Under the pieces are notes generated by a model. It did not search any database, had not been told where the DNA came from, and saw only the letters and a program-made list of their open reading frames with translations. A program made the position numbers and the translations under genes. From positions 558,001 to 622,000 of the forward strand of contig CP180022.1 of NCBI GenBank assembly GCA_047528285.1: 64,000 nucleotides of DNA, written 5' to 3'. Shown here one piece after another: positions 23,534 to 33,875 of this stretch. This DNA comes from G047528285 sp047528285 (GTDB lineage Bacteria; Pseudomonadota; Gammaproteobacteria; Enterobacterales; Enterobacteriaceae). Position 1 is the stretch's first letter. The number at the start of each line of letters is the position of its first letter.

Positions 23534-24064
23534 CTATTTTTTAGTTAATTTTACTAAATCTTCAGAAAAAGAACTAACTTGCAGCCAATCGGTATATTCC
23601 ACTTCCTTGTATCGATCGGTTTCACCGGCAGTTATTCGCATTATCAGCTGGATCATAATCCGATCAAACCAGCAATAGCGTGGATAACATAACGCACCTG
23701 CAAACACAGCAAAAAGATCAGGCCGCCAGGGCGTATTTGCCAGAAATTTTCTCGTATAAAGGTTTGTACCAGGAGTTCGTTTATCTGGCGTACGCGCCAT
23801 CAAATTAACGGAATAGAATGCACTAGGGATACTATGCAACCAATTAATCTGCTGCGCGATAAAAATATTAAGAGCCGAAGAAAACCTACCGTAACGAATC
23901 GCTGCCCCAATTACAACCCGCTGATACACCTGTAAATCAATATTTCCGGCAAAGCGTAAATCCACCACATCACATTTGCAGTAATCAATAAGATAATCCG
24001 CAATAGCACGTGCAATTTTATACGTTTGACCATTATAGCTTGAGTAAAGAATCAATGTTTTCAT
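23534..24064 (-). CDS. hemG: Menaquinone-dependent protoporphyrinogen oxidase
   Basis: Flavodoxin-fold FMN enzyme that oxidises protoporphyrinogen IX to protoporphyrin IX, passing electrons to the quinone pool at the inner membrane; the step after HemF. The product is 176 residues from MKTLILYSSYNGQTYKIA (E. coli 181), with the FMN phosphate loop at the N-terminus. Conserved blocks are RVVIGAAIRYGRF, PSAFYSVNLMAR, WRPDLFAVFAGAL and YTDWLQV. I prefer the ATG at 24064 over an in-frame GTG at 24085 because it matches E. coli. It begins 13 bases after trkH, the same trkH-hemG operon as in E. coli. Confidence 0.95.
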   Translation of the reverse strand: MKTLILYSSYNGQTYKIARAIADYLIDYCKCDVVDLRFAGNIDLQVYQRVVIGAAIRYGRFSSALNIFIAQQINWLHSIPSAFYSVNLMARTPDKRTPGTNLYTRKFLANTPWRPDLFAVFAGALCYPRYCWFDRIMIQLIMRITAGETDRYKEVEYTDWLQVSSFSEDLVKLTKK

Positions 24065-24077
24065 GCTACATCGTATA

Positions 24078-25529
24078 TCACTCACGCCAAAAAGTCGGTG
24101 TAAAAATAACTAATAAAGTAAAAATGTCAAGACGACCAAACAGCATTGTCAGAATAAGGATCCATTTTGCCTCCGTGTTCATGGAGGAAAAGTTATCGAC
24201 TAGGACTCCCAAGCCAAGGCCCAGGTTGTTAAGTGTTGCTGCTACCGCTGAAAAAGCAGAAAAATTATCAACACCAGTAGCTACCACCGCCAGTATACTA
24301 AGAATAAACACTAGCGCATAAGCGGAAAAAAAACCCCACACTGCTTCCAAAATTCTTTCCGGAAGTGCCCGATTGCCTAATTTTATAGTGTAAACTGCGT
24401 TTGGATGAACCAACCGTTTTAATTCTCGAGATCCTTGCAAGTAAAGCAAGAGAATTCGGATAACCTTTAATCCCCCTCCAGTAGAACCAGCGCAGCCCCC
24501 GATAAACGCCGAGCAAAAAAGTAATATTGGCAAAAACAACGGCCACTCGGCAATGCTATCTGTGGTAAATCCAGCTGTTGTCACCATCGATACTACCTGA
24601 AATAATGCCTGATTCAGTGTTTGAAAACTAGTAGCGTATACATCATAATGCCAAAGAACTAAAATACAGACCATTAACAATGTTAACTGTACAGAAATGA
24701 ACATACGGAATTCGTGATCCAGCCAATAAACTTTTAGTTTGTAGCCACTGAGAGCTGCGAAGTGGAGGCCGTAATTGCAACCGGATATCAGTAAAAACAT
24801 AACAACTACAAAATTAATAAGCGGGCTATCATAATAACCAATACTGGCGTCGTGGGTAGAAAATCCACCAATAGCAATCGTAGAAAAGCTATGACCTATT
24901 GCGTCGAAGAGGGGCATGCCAGCACCACAAAGTGCTAATGCGCAAGCAATCGTCAGCGCCACATAAATAAGCCATAGAGTCTTAGCAGTTTCGGCTATAC
25001 GCGGGCACATTTTATTATCTTTTAGTGGACCAGGCATTTCTGCACGATATAGTTGCATTCCGCCAACACCTAAAATCGGTAAAATCGCCACCGCTAGTAC
25101 AATGATTCCCATCCCACCAAACCATTGAAGCATCTGTCGATAAAATAAAATGGCGTGGGGTAAGGTGTCCAATCCTATCAGAACAGTGGCTCCGGTAGTG
25201 GTCAACCCTGAAAAAGATTCAAAAAACGCATCAGTAACCGATAAATTAGGGTGTTCAGAAAATAAAAATGGCAAGGCACCCACACTACCCAACACGGTCC
25301 AAAATAGCACAACAATAAGAAAACCTTCGCGAGATTTTAATTCTCTTTTCTGATGACGATTCGGTAGCCACAGTAAGAGGCCAATGCACTGTGCGCAAAA
25401 AAACGTTTGCACGAAAGCAGTGCCTGCACCATCCCGGTAGATTAAAGCCAACAGGCCTGGAATAATCATTGTCACAGAAAATAAAATGACAAGTAGACCA
25501 ACTATACGGGTTATGGTGCGAAAATGCAT
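24078..25529 (-). CDS. trkH: Trk potassium uptake system, membrane subunit TrkH
   Basis: Potassium-translocating inner-membrane channel subunit that works with the cytosolic gating protein TrkA, which is not in this window. It has 483 residues, identical in length to E. coli, when started at MHFRTITRIVGLL (ATG at 25529, AAGGA upstream) rather than at the longer in-frame start at 25562. Four repeated pore-loop motifs are visible, among them FSGLTTTGATV, SFSTIAIGGFSTHD and VSMVTTAGFTTDS, plus GGCAGSTGGGLKVIRI. It leads the trkH-hemG pair. yigZ and pepQ, upstream in E. coli, are not recognisable here. Confidence 0.97.
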   Translation of the reverse strand: MHFRTITRIVGLLVILFSVTMIIPGLLALIYRDGAGTAFVQTFFCAQCIGLLLWLPNRHQKRELKSREGFLIVVLFWTVLGSVGALPFLFSEHPNLSVTDAFFESFSGLTTTGATVLIGLDTLPHAILFYRQMLQWFGGMGIIVLAVAILPILGVGGMQLYRAEMPGPLKDNKMCPRIAETAKTLWLIYVALTIACALALCGAGMPLFDAIGHSFSTIAIGGFSTHDASIGYYDSPLINFVVVMFLLISGCNYGLHFAALSGYKLKVYWLDHEFRMFISVQLTLLMVCILVLWHYDVYATSFQTLNQALFQVVSMVTTAGFTTDSIAEWPLFLPILLFCSAFIGGCAGSTGGGLKVIRILLLYLQGSRELKRLVHPNAVYTIKLGNRALPERILEAVWGFFSAYALVFILSILAVVATGVDNFSAFSAVAATLNNLGLGLGVLVDNFSSMNTEAKWILILTMLFGRLDIFTLLVIFTPTFWRE

Positions 25530-26743
25530 GACTGCACTATCCTTCACGATTACACAATTCAAGGAAATAGCATTTTATAAAAGAAAGATTAATTTCAAAA
25601 GCCACCGAGACTAAGATTTCGCAAATTTTAGTATAAATCTTGATGCAATATAAAAAGATCTCGAGATAACATAGAATCAATTCCTTGATACTTAATTTTA
25701 ACAAATCAGCCTCTTTACTTTGCTTTACTTTACTAGAATCTTTACCTAAGTATCATTATTGATACTAAAAACCAATACGAAAACATTAATTCGATGTAAC
25801 ATGCAAACAAGTATTTCAAGGTTTTTTGAGCGCTCTCACTATAATCTCAAACAAATATTGCAGATAACAAAGTGTATACAATCATCATATCAAAACTATT
25901 ATCAAAGTGATTTTTCCGAAATTACTTCTATCTAGATAATCCAGAAAATTCCTCGTTAATCTCCAAGAAACACCATCATTGGCCGCGCACCCATTTAAAA
26001 TACAACCGCGGGTGCTTCTATCAAGATATAAAAGTTCACCCGCGTAATAATATAAATTTGATCCACAAAAAAAACAAACAGCAGTTTTAAGGAACCTTCG
26101 GCATAGAGATGGAGAACACAGAGCAGAGATTACCGTCTTCCATTTCCATGGAATATCGATAATCGAAATTAATTAGTGATTATTATATATCTATAGCACC
26201 TTTAATGATTATTAAAATTCATATGTCTACCTAACTAATTTTTATCGCTAGATGTTTTCTATAAAAAATAAAAATTAAGTATCTCTGAAACAACTTTATT
26301 GAAAATAATATGCACTCAATTAAAAGTTATGAAAAGTGATGAAAAGCATGCCCGTGAAATAATGCTCGTTCTCTATCGCAAGAACCTTTCTAATCAGCGA
26401 TAAGAAAATTTGTAGCAATAGATTACCTACAAATAAAAAATTTATTCGCAAACTAATAATTTCTAGATTCTGGATTTTACACTTTCTGGTTAATTTAATA
26501 TAGGTCATAGCCTGCAAAAAATAATTAAGTGATTCATATAGGTACTCTAATCATAATTAAATTTAAGCTAAAATCTTTCTTCGCATAGATACCAAACAAT
26601 TTTCTAATAAAATCAACATTTAAATTAAAACACATTAATTTAATAGCGAATTATTACCAAATTTTTTAGCAAAAAGATGACAAATCGGTTACCGTTGTTT
26701 ATTTTTTAATGGGTCACATAAGTTAATAGGAGATCGCTGCATC
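25530..26743. other. Divergent region between trkH and aroQ
   Basis: No gene seen. yigZ (minus) and msrQ (plus) would be expected at the two ends and were not recognised with confidence. A GC-rich repeat fragment lies at 25983-26047. The aroQ ribosome site AGGAG is at about 26730. Confidence 0.5.
25983..26047. repeat. GC-rich hairpin repeat, degenerate copy 2
   Basis: GCACCC (25987-25992) pairs with GGGTGC (26010-26015), and CACCCGCGTA recurs at 26037-26046. These blocks match CGCGCACCC, GCGGGTG and CACCCGCGTA of the hairpin at 15841-15866, split here by AT-rich bases. It looks like a decayed copy of the same repeat. Confidence 0.4.
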
Positions 26744-27196
26744 ATGGCCGCTAAATTCCACATTTTACTTCTTAATGGACCCAACCTGAATTTACTGGGA
26801 ACTCGTGAACCGAACGAATATGGTCTTACTACTCTTGCCGACATTATCTCCGACCTAAATACATTGGTGGATAACCTAGGAGCAAAACTTAGCCATTCTC
26901 AATTTAACGCGGAGCATGAGCTGATCGATCGCATACATCAGGCGCTGGGAAATACCGATTTTATTATTATCAACCCTGCAGCATTTACCCATACCAGCGT
27001 TGCCATACGCGATGCTTTTTTAGCAGTAAATATTCCGTTCATTGAGATTCATCTTTCTAATGTGCATGCGCGGGAACCTTTCCGTCATCACTCCTATTTA
27101 TCCGATATTGCGGTTGGCGTAATATGTGGACTTGGCCCGGATGGGTATCATTTTGCTTTACAGACAGCCGTTAAACGCTTATCTACATCGAATTAA
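26744..27196 (+). CDS. aroQ: 3-dehydroquinate dehydratase, type II
   Basis: Converts 3-dehydroquinate to 3-dehydroshikimate in the shikimate pathway towards aromatic amino acids and folate. The product is 150 residues, the usual type II length. Motifs: LLNGPNLNLLGTREPNEYG with the catalytic Tyr in the flexible loop, FNAEHELID, IINPAAFTHTSVAIRDA, and EIHLSNVHAREPFRHHS with the catalytic His. An AGGAG lies about 10 bases before the ATG. It leads an aroQ-accB-accC run (21-base gap to accB), an arrangement of Serratia/Yersinia; E. coli K-12 lacks this enzyme and uses type I AroD. This is a useful lineage marker. Confidence 0.97.
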   Translation: MAAKFHILLLNGPNLNLLGTREPNEYGLTTLADIISDLNTLVDNLGAKLSHSQFNAEHELIDRIHQALGNTDFIIINPAAFTHTSVAIRDAFLAVNIPFIEIHLSNVHAREPFRHHSYLSDIAVGVICGLGPDGYHFALQTAVKRLSTSN

Positions 27197-27217
27197 TTAG
27201 AGTATGGAACTCTACTC

Positions 27218-27652
27218 ATGGATATTCGCAAAATAAAAAAATTGATTGAACTGGTTGAGAAATCAGGTATTTCTGAGCTCGAAATTTCTGAAGGTGAAGA
27301 ATCAATTCGTATCAATCGTGCTATGGCAAATTCTGCCTCTCCAATGATTCAACAAGCTTATATCCCTGCAGTGCAACAGCCGGCAGCTCAAAACATTGTT
27401 ATTCCGGCAACCATAAACAGTCATCTTGTTCGCTCCCCGATGGTTGGTATCTTTTATCGCACCCCTAGCCAGGATGCGAAACCTTTTATCGAGGTTGGTC
27501 AAAAAGTTAACGTTGGCGATACCCTTTGTATCGTTGAAGCGATGAAAATGATGAACCATATTGAATCGGATAAAGCTGGCACTGTAAAAGCTATCCTGCT
27601 AGATAACGGCCAATCGGTCGGATTCGACGAGCCACTGATCGTCATCGAATAA
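27218..27652 (+). CDS. accB: Biotin carboxyl carrier protein of acetyl-CoA carboxylase
   Basis: Carries the biotin that AccC carboxylates and AccA/AccD use to make malonyl-CoA, the first step of fatty acid synthesis. It has 144 residues. An N-terminal helix (DIRKIKKLIELVEKSGISELEI) leads to a Pro/Ala-rich linker and the C-terminal biotinyl domain. The biotinylation motif VEAMKMM places the target Lys at 110; the thumb region SPMVGIFYRTPSQDAKPF is intact. The linker is about 12 residues shorter than in E. coli (156 residues). It lies 14 bases ahead of accC, the usual operon. Confidence 0.97.
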   Translation: MDIRKIKKLIELVEKSGISELEISEGEESIRINRAMANSASPMIQQAYIPAVQQPAAQNIVIPATINSHLVRSPMVGIFYRTPSQDAKPFIEVGQKVNVGDTLCIVEAMKMMNHIESDKAGTVKAILLDNGQSVGFDEPLIVIE

Positions 27653-27666
27653 GGAAGAAGAATCAA

Positions 27667-29016
27667 ATGCTAGATAAAATTGTTATTGCAAACCGCGGTG
27701 AAATTGCATTACGCATTCTTCGTGCGTGCAAAGAACTCGGTATCAAAACCGTGGCGGTACACTCCACCGCTGACCGTGACCTGAAGCATGTTCTGTTAGC
27801 TGATGATACTATCTGTATCGGCCCGCCACCTTCGATAAAAAGTTATCTTAATATCCCAGCCATTATCTCAGCGGCGGAAATCACCGGTTCGACAGCTATT
27901 CACCCTGGCTATGGTTTCCTATCAGAAAATGCCGATTTTGCTGAGCAAGTAGAACGTTCAGGCTTTATTTTTATCGGACCAAAAGCAGAAACAATTAGGT
28001 TGATGGGGGATAAAGTTTCCGCTATCAATGCGATGGAAAAAGCTGGAATTCCATGTGTTCCTGGATCTGACGGTCCAGTAGGAAAAGATATAAATAAAAA
28101 CCGTGCTATCGCCAATCGTATCGGTTATCCAGTAATCATTAAAGCATCCGCAGGCGGCGGTGGCCGTGGAATGAGCGTAGTATATAAAGACCAAGAGCTA
28201 GAAGCCACTATCCGTATGACCCGCACGGAAGCAAAAGCTACCTTTAATAACGATATGGTTTACATGGAAAAATATCTAAAGACCCCACGACATATCGAGA
28301 TTCAAGTACTGGCAGATGGCCAAGGAAACGCCATTTACCTAGCGGAACGCGATTGCTCCATGCAACGTCGTCATCAAAAAGTGGTAGAAGAGGCACCAGC
28401 ACCAGGTATCACCGAAGAATTACGCAGATTTATCGGCGAACGCTGTGCTAAAGCCTGTATAAAAATTGGCTATCGCGGGGCTGGAACATTTGAATTCTTG
28501 TACGAGAAAGGTGAATTCTTCTTTATCGAGATGAATACCCGTATTCAGGTGGAACACCCTGTCACCGAAATGATAACCGGCGTAGATCTAATCAAAGAAC
28601 AACTCAAAATTGCTGCCGGACAGCCACTGTTCTTGCAACAAGACACTGTCAAGCTATCCGGCCATGCGATAGAATGCCGAATTAACGCTGAAGATCCGAA
28701 AAGTTTTCTACCAAGCCCAGGTAAAATTACTCGATTTCACGCTCCGGGTGGCTTAGGCGTGCGTTGGGAATCCCATATTTATGCCGGTTACTCAGTGCCA
28801 CCTTTTTACGACTCCATGATAGGGAAGCTTATCTGTTTTGGTGAAACTCGTGATGTGGCCATCGTCCGTATGAAAAATGCACTTGCAGAACTGATTATCG
28901 ATGGTATTAAAACAAATATTGCTTTGCAACTAAAAATTATGAATGAAGAGCATTTCAAAAATGGTGGCACCAACATTCATTATCTAGAAGAGCAGCTTAG
29001 TTTGCATGAAATTTAA
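27667..29016 (+). CDS. accC: Biotin carboxylase subunit of acetyl-CoA carboxylase
   Basis: ATP-grasp enzyme that carboxylates AccB-bound biotin using bicarbonate and ATP. It has 449 residues, identical to the E. coli length. In order it shows the N-terminal domain start IANRGEIALRILRACKELGI, the HPGYGFLSENADFA block, the ATP-lid glycine-rich loop ASAGGGGRGM, ERDCSMQRRHQKVVEEAPAP, and the metal and catalytic segment FIEMNTRIQVEHPVTE. A GGAAG lies just before the ATG. accB-accC are co-transcribed; yhdT-panF follow after about 117 bases. AccD is encoded at 53.5-54.4 kb; accA must be outside the window. Confidence 0.98.
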   Translation: MLDKIVIANRGEIALRILRACKELGIKTVAVHSTADRDLKHVLLADDTICIGPPPSIKSYLNIPAIISAAEITGSTAIHPGYGFLSENADFAEQVERSGFIFIGPKAETIRLMGDKVSAINAMEKAGIPCVPGSDGPVGKDINKNRAIANRIGYPVIIKASAGGGGRGMSVVYKDQELEATIRMTRTEAKATFNNDMVYMEKYLKTPRHIEIQVLADGQGNAIYLAERDCSMQRRHQKVVEEAPAPGITEELRRFIGERCAKACIKIGYRGAGTFEFLYEKGEFFFIEMNTRIQVEHPVTEMITGVDLIKEQLKIAAGQPLFLQQDTVKLSGHAIECRINAEDPKSFLPSPGKITRFHAPGGLGVRWESHIYAGYSVPPFYDSMIGKLICFGETRDVAIVRMKNALAELIIDGIKTNIALQLKIMNEEHFKNGGTNIHYLEEQLSLHEI

Positions 29017-29133
29017 GTACCAAACATCAACGATGAAGGATTATTACATTTATGCAAAATATAATATTTAACTTTTTAAAATCTCATAAAATATTCATTT
29101 CAGCAACTCAAACATTTTTTGGCGAATCTCATA

Positions 29134-29373
29134 ATGGATAAACGATTTCTCCAAGCACACCGAGAAGCACGATGGGCCTTAGGCCTGACTATAGCCTATT
29201 TTATCGCCTGGATATTAGCCGCTTATCTTCCGGATAATGCCCAGGGTATCACTGGGCTACCTCACTGGTTTGAAATGGCCTGCTTATGGGTACCATTGCT
29301 ATTTATCGGATTATGCTGGCTAATGGTGCAGGTCATTTACCGCAATATTTCGCTAGAGGATCATGATGCGTAG
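29134..29373 (+). CDS. yhdT: YhdT family small membrane protein
   Basis: A 79-residue inner-membrane protein with two hydrophobic segments (about residues 12-32 and 48-69), of the DUF997 family, always next to panF in enterobacteria. E. coli YhdT is 80 residues and shares QAHREARWALGL, WFEMACLWVPLLFIGLCW and a C-terminal SLED motif. I chose the ATG at 29134 (MDKRFLQAH), over a TTG at 29119. Its end overlaps the panF start by about 11 bases, so translation is coupled. Its role is unknown; the constant linkage suggests a small partner of the pantothenate symporter, by analogy with other two-TM symporter accessory proteins. Confidence 0.92.
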   Translation: MDKRFLQAHREARWALGLTIAYFIAWILAAYLPDNAQGITGLPHWFEMACLWVPLLFIGLCWLMVQVIYRNISLEDHDA

Positions 29374-30775
29374 TGAAGTCATAATACCACTACTAACTTA
29401 TTTATCGCTAGTATTTCTAGTGTCGCTATGTTCCTTCCGGAAACGTAACAACGGTGACTTTTTAGAAGAATATTTTCTCGGTAACCGCTCAATGGGCGGG
29501 TTTGTGCTCGCAATGACTGTTACCACCTCCTATACCAGCGCCAGCTCATTCATTGGTGGCCCGGGGGCTGCTTACAAATACGGCCTCGGATGGGTACTAT
29601 TAGCGACAATCCAGTTACCAGCAATATGGTTATCTCTAGGCGTATTAGGCAAAAAATTTGCTATTTTAGCAAGGCGTTATAACGCAGTCACCCTTAACGA
29701 TATGCTCCTAGCTAGATTTGGCAGCCCACTATTGGTATGGTTAGCCAGTATTAGCTTACTGACGGCATTTATCGGCGCTATAAAAGTTCAATTTATCGGA
29801 GGTGCCCGCCTTCTTGAAACCGCAGCTGGCATCCCCTACGATGGCGGATTACTGATTTTCAGTATAGGTATCGCATTATATACCGCTTTCGGCGGATTTC
29901 GTACCAGCGTGCTCAACGACGCTTTGCAGGGATTAATAATGCTAATAGGCACTGTCATCCTGCTAGTATCAGTGATTCACGGCGCCGGAGGTATGGATGC
30001 AGCGATAACAAAACTTCGGCATATCGATCCAACACTGATTTCACCTTTTGGTGTGGATGAAATACTATCACCGAAGCTCATGATCTCATTTTGGATCCTG
30101 GTTTGTTTCGGAGTCATTGGTCTCCCCCATACTGCGGTACGCTGCATCGCTTATCGCGATAGCAAAGCGGTTCACCGCGGCATAATCCTCGGTACAATAA
30201 TTATAGGAATATTGATGCTCGGTATGCATCTTTCCGGCGCTTTAGGACGTGCAGTCTTTCCAGAACTGGATGTACCCGATCTGGTGATCCCTACGTTAAT
30301 GGTAAAAATGCTTCCACCTCTGCTATCTGGCATTTTTTTGGCGGCTCCGCTGGCAGCCATTATGTCAACCATTAACGCGCAGTTGTTACAATCTTCCGCC
30401 ACCATTATCAAAGATCTCTATTTAAGCTTTCGGCCCCGCCAGTTAACCAATGATCGTCAACTAAAGCGCATCTCAATCCTAACAACGTTAGGGATTGGGC
30501 TTATTTTGTCTGCCTGGAATCCGCCAGAAATGATTATATGGCTTAATTTGCTAGCATTCGGTGGGATGGAAGCAGTATTTCTATGGCCTCTTGTTCTTGG
30601 CTTGTACTGGGAAAAAGCCAATTCCGCTGGTGCTTTAAGCAGCATGATAACCGGAGGGGGAAGCTATGCTATCCTAGTTGGTTTCAATTTGAATCCTTGC
30701 GGTCTTCACCCGATTGTACTAGCCTTGGTGATAAGCTTGCTAGCCTTCCTGTTTGCCAACCGCTTTGGGCGCTAA
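29363..30775 (+). CDS. panF: Sodium/pantothenate symporter
   Basis: SSS-family inner-membrane symporter that takes up pantothenate with Na+. It has 470 residues (E. coli 483) with about 13 membrane segments. Family blocks present are EYFLGNRSMGGFVLAMT, SASSFIGGPGAAYKYGLGW, RRYNAVTLNDML, TAFGGFRTSVLNDALQG, GLPHTAVRCIAYRDSKAVHRG and AAIMSTINAQLLQSSATI. The C-terminal tail after NRFG is about 13 residues shorter, probably harmless. Two ATGs (29363, 29366) precede RSEVIIP. With panB/panC not seen near folK and coaBC retained, imported pantothenate likely feeds CoA synthesis. A decayed prmA follows. Confidence 0.97.
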   Translation: MMRSEVIIPLLTYLSLVFLVSLCSFRKRNNGDFLEEYFLGNRSMGGFVLAMTVTTSYTSASSFIGGPGAAYKYGLGWVLLATIQLPAIWLSLGVLGKKFAILARRYNAVTLNDMLLARFGSPLLVWLASISLLTAFIGAIKVQFIGGARLLETAAGIPYDGGLLIFSIGIALYTAFGGFRTSVLNDALQGLIMLIGTVILLVSVIHGAGGMDAAITKLRHIDPTLISPFGVDEILSPKLMISFWILVCFGVIGLPHTAVRCIAYRDSKAVHRGIILGTIIIGILMLGMHLSGALGRAVFPELDVPDLVIPTLMVKMLPPLLSGIFLAAPLAAIMSTINAQLLQSSATIIKDLYLSFRPRQLTNDRQLKRISILTTLGIGLILSAWNPPEMIIWLNLLAFGGMEAVFLWPLVLGLYWEKANSAGALSSMITGGGSYAILVGFNLNPCGLHPIVLALVISLLAFLFANRFGR

Positions 30776-30822
30776 TCTTCTCTACCCTCGTTTTCCAGCC
30801 ATGGATGAAAGCCCTTATCTAT

Positions 30823-31070
30823 ATGCCCTTGAATAAAACTTACAATCCATCTTTACCATTTAGCAAGATCACTACTCTAAGATTGATATGCCGCCCTAAA
30901 GATACCAAGCCAACGCAAAAGTATCTTTTTTATTCCACTTCTTCTCTCAAAAGAACATCCGCAACAAATTGTATATAAGCCGTTACCCAGATAAAGTATT
31001 CTTATGAAGAAAATACGAGATCAAGACTTTACGATACCACGATCAATACGAAAAATATCTATAGTTTCCT
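30823..31070 (+). pseudogene. prmA: Possible prmA fossil (N-terminal part)
   Basis: Just downstream of panF, where E. coli has prmA (ribosomal protein L11 methyltransferase), an ATG followed by a frameshift gives IKLTI (PrmA IQLKL). Further on come AALKIPSQRKSIFFIPL (compare AVSITFQDTHDTPVFEPL) and, about 31012, IKTLRYHDQYEKY (compare IEQLEDKDWEREW). Stops and shifts interrupt it. The evidence is position plus weak similarity by eye. Confidence 0.4.
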
Positions 31071-31092
31071 GATGAAAAATCACCGCTAAGCA

Positions 31093-31127
31093 TTTTCTTA
31101 TCAAGATTTATTATCTTGATAAGAAAA
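31093..31127. repeat. 15-bp perfect inverted repeat
   Basis: TTTTCTTATCAAGAT pairs with ATCTTGATAAGAAAA around the 5-base loop TTATT. It lies about 320 bases beyond panF. T and A tracts within the stem resemble a bidirectional terminator, but no T-tract follows outside it. Confidence 0.6.
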
Positions 31128-32884
31128 ATTAGAAACAGAAATAGATAAACAATTTTTATTTAATATACGTTAGATAACGAATTTTGATCTATCCTAGATT
31201 AGTTTTGTTATCAAACCCGAAGGCAGTTACCCTTATATCTAATAGTCGCTCTGTACTTAGAATTGATTGACATCGTTAATCATCGTGAATAAGAATAAAA
31301 ATTAATTTTAACTCTAGTATCTAATTTCCATGCATATTGCTGGGCTCATAAAATGAGCCTGATCTCGTATCTTATGTTTCCATTGGCAACAACTACAGTA
31401 AGTAATATTGATCAACCATTAAACCGCTTAACATAACAGATCTGCTAAATCATTTAGCGCTCAACCCTGCCGAATCGGAAATCAAAGAATCAAAATTCAG
31501 ATATCGTAATTTCAAAACTCTTCGTTAGTTTTTTTTGCATGAAATAATATCGCTAATTATTAATTTAGCACAACACTCATAAGCATCTTTTAAAATAGTT
31601 TTTTATTCGGAGCAGCTTAAAAAAACTGAAAACATACTGTGTATCCAATGCCACTACCTTTACCCTCAACTCAATGGCCGAAAAACACGCCGAATTACTG
31701 TCACGCAAATCCGACTATGAATTTAATAGTTAGCTTTAGCTATTTACTAAATTTACGAAATTATTCAATAAAAATTATTATACAAAATAGACCACTTATT
31801 ATCTTCTATGTTGAATACTAAACGAGTGATTTCCGCTTTTAAATGATCAAATTTTTAATACATTAATTATTTAATATGTAGCATCTTATTTAATGTAAAC
31901 ACGTAATGTCTAATCTCTTATGAGATAGCTGAACATCTCCCCAATAACTGTAACTTAATAATTTCTTGATTCCTCTGTTTCAATGAGGATATTTAACATA
32001 AGATCTTAATCCATTGAATTATATCAAGCAATCAAAAAAATAACAATTTTAAAAATTCTTTATCTAGCCTCGAAGGCTAGTAAACGAATAAATCACGCTT
32101 AACTATGGTAAGTGGTAATAAATAGGTATACAGACTTCTAATTTCCGCAAGCTTGGGAATCCTACTAATATGATCCTATCCATCATTCAACTAAAAAACA
32201 ATGCACTTCTAATTGATATCAGAGTTTTCTGTAAATAAAATGAAACAAAAAAGTAATTCATCCGCTGATATAGATATCAATATTCTTATTAATTAGATTT
32301 TTACTGTGATAAATATACGCTTGCCAAGTTAAAATTATTCTAATAATAGTACAGAATCCACACCCATAATTAAAATAGATTAAATCATATACACAATTTC
32401 AATCTTAATTGCAAAAAAATAAAAATGTACTATGAATTACATCAATACAAAAATACGTTGATGGATTTTCCCCCTCACTCTCTTCTCAAAAACTGCATTT
32501 ACTATATTTATATATCCTACAATAAGGAATACAAGGAAACTTGCTCGACTGCTTTTTTGTTATTAGAGTAGAGATAACAGATTATATTAATAGAATGCTT
32601 CATAACTAATTACGTTAACTTATATCTTTCATATACAATATGCTATACTTTTTATTAAATAAGTTATCCTACTTTTTACGGATAGCAATATAACCCCCTC
32701 AAAAAACAACTAGGACGCACGCGTTCAATCGCTACAACATGATCTATGCAGTACCTATAGCATCCGAAAAGAATACTTATGCAGATATTGCATAACAAAA
32801 AAGACTAGATAGAAGCATATCTAAATATTCCCAATATTCTGGCTTAGCAAGCGTTACTAGCATCAACTTTCAAGATCAAAGATC

Positions 32885-32925
32885 ACAAAAAACTACTCAC
32901 CTCTATGAAAAAGAGATAAGTAGTT
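32885..32925 (-). terminator. Orphan terminator-like hairpin facing left
   Basis: Read on the minus strand, AACTACT (32925-32919) pairs with AGTAGTT (32897-32891), with an inner CTCT/AGAG stem, and is followed by a run of T. This is a typical intrinsic terminator shape apart from low GC. No gene remains to its right on the minus strand; a GC-richer patch at 32990-33060 may be the end of the lost gene. Confidence 0.4.
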
Positions 32926-33681
32926 TAAAGATTTCAAAGGTTTATTATTATCTGAAATACAAGAAATTTCTTATTAGGATATGATTATGTAAAATCTCTA
33001 ACCGCAGCAGTTAAACTCATGCGGCGTAGAAAGATAGCATTAAACCTCGCGGGAACTACAGATTGAAAATTGAAATTTTATTCAAAAGTTTTCTCTTTCT
33101 ACTTTTGAGCGATTTCCGTGAATAAAAAGGCATTTCTTCTAGATCACTGTATGATCAGTTTTCCTTGTATCAAAAAAAATCGAGAGATCCTCAGATTAAT
33201 ACAATTTTTACCCCACACTGGATACATTTAATTAGATTTGTGTTAACATTGGAGTTAAAATTAGAAAATATCGCTATATTAACTAGTTTTTTGTTTAATC
33301 TAGTATCTTTTTACTTTAATTAGATAACTTGTACCGCGTGTGATGTCTACATACTAAAGTAGTATATCATATAGAGCTATTTTAAGACATACTGTACTTA
33401 ACGGTAGGTTATCTCCATTACTTAGCTTTTAGCTAACCCTCCAAAAAAGTATTCTACCAGCTATATTTTTATCTGTTTAGAAAATAAAAAATAATTAATT
33501 TTCATTTTTTAAGAAAGGAATCAATCATTTCCACTCATCACAATCTTTAATTGAAGATTATCTATTAAAAAACAAGTATTCCATAAAATAATAAAAACAG
33601 CTAACAACTGATTTATATCTAACAGGCTCTAAGTTTTATTAAAAAATAAGACACTGCTCATATTTTTTAATAATTATGTCT

Positions 33682-33726
33682 AATTACATATCATACAATA
33701 ATTTCATTATTGTATGATATGTAATT
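33682..33726. repeat. 21-bp perfect inverted repeat with 3-base loop
   Basis: The arm at 33682-33702 (AATTACATATCATACAATAAT plus one base short of 22) is the exact reverse complement of 33706-33726, with TTC between. A 21-bp uninterrupted stem with so small a loop is far beyond ordinary terminators and can extrude as a cruciform. No gene is nearby. Confidence 0.85.
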
Positions 33727-33875
33727 TTGAAAAATAATTTAACAAATAATATATTTATTCTAAATACATAAACTTAAATTATATCAGAAAGATATTTCTG
33801 CGACATGTTTTTACGTATTACATAACTCTCTAAATCCAATAATATCTTATGAACTGACTATAAATTTATATCTAA

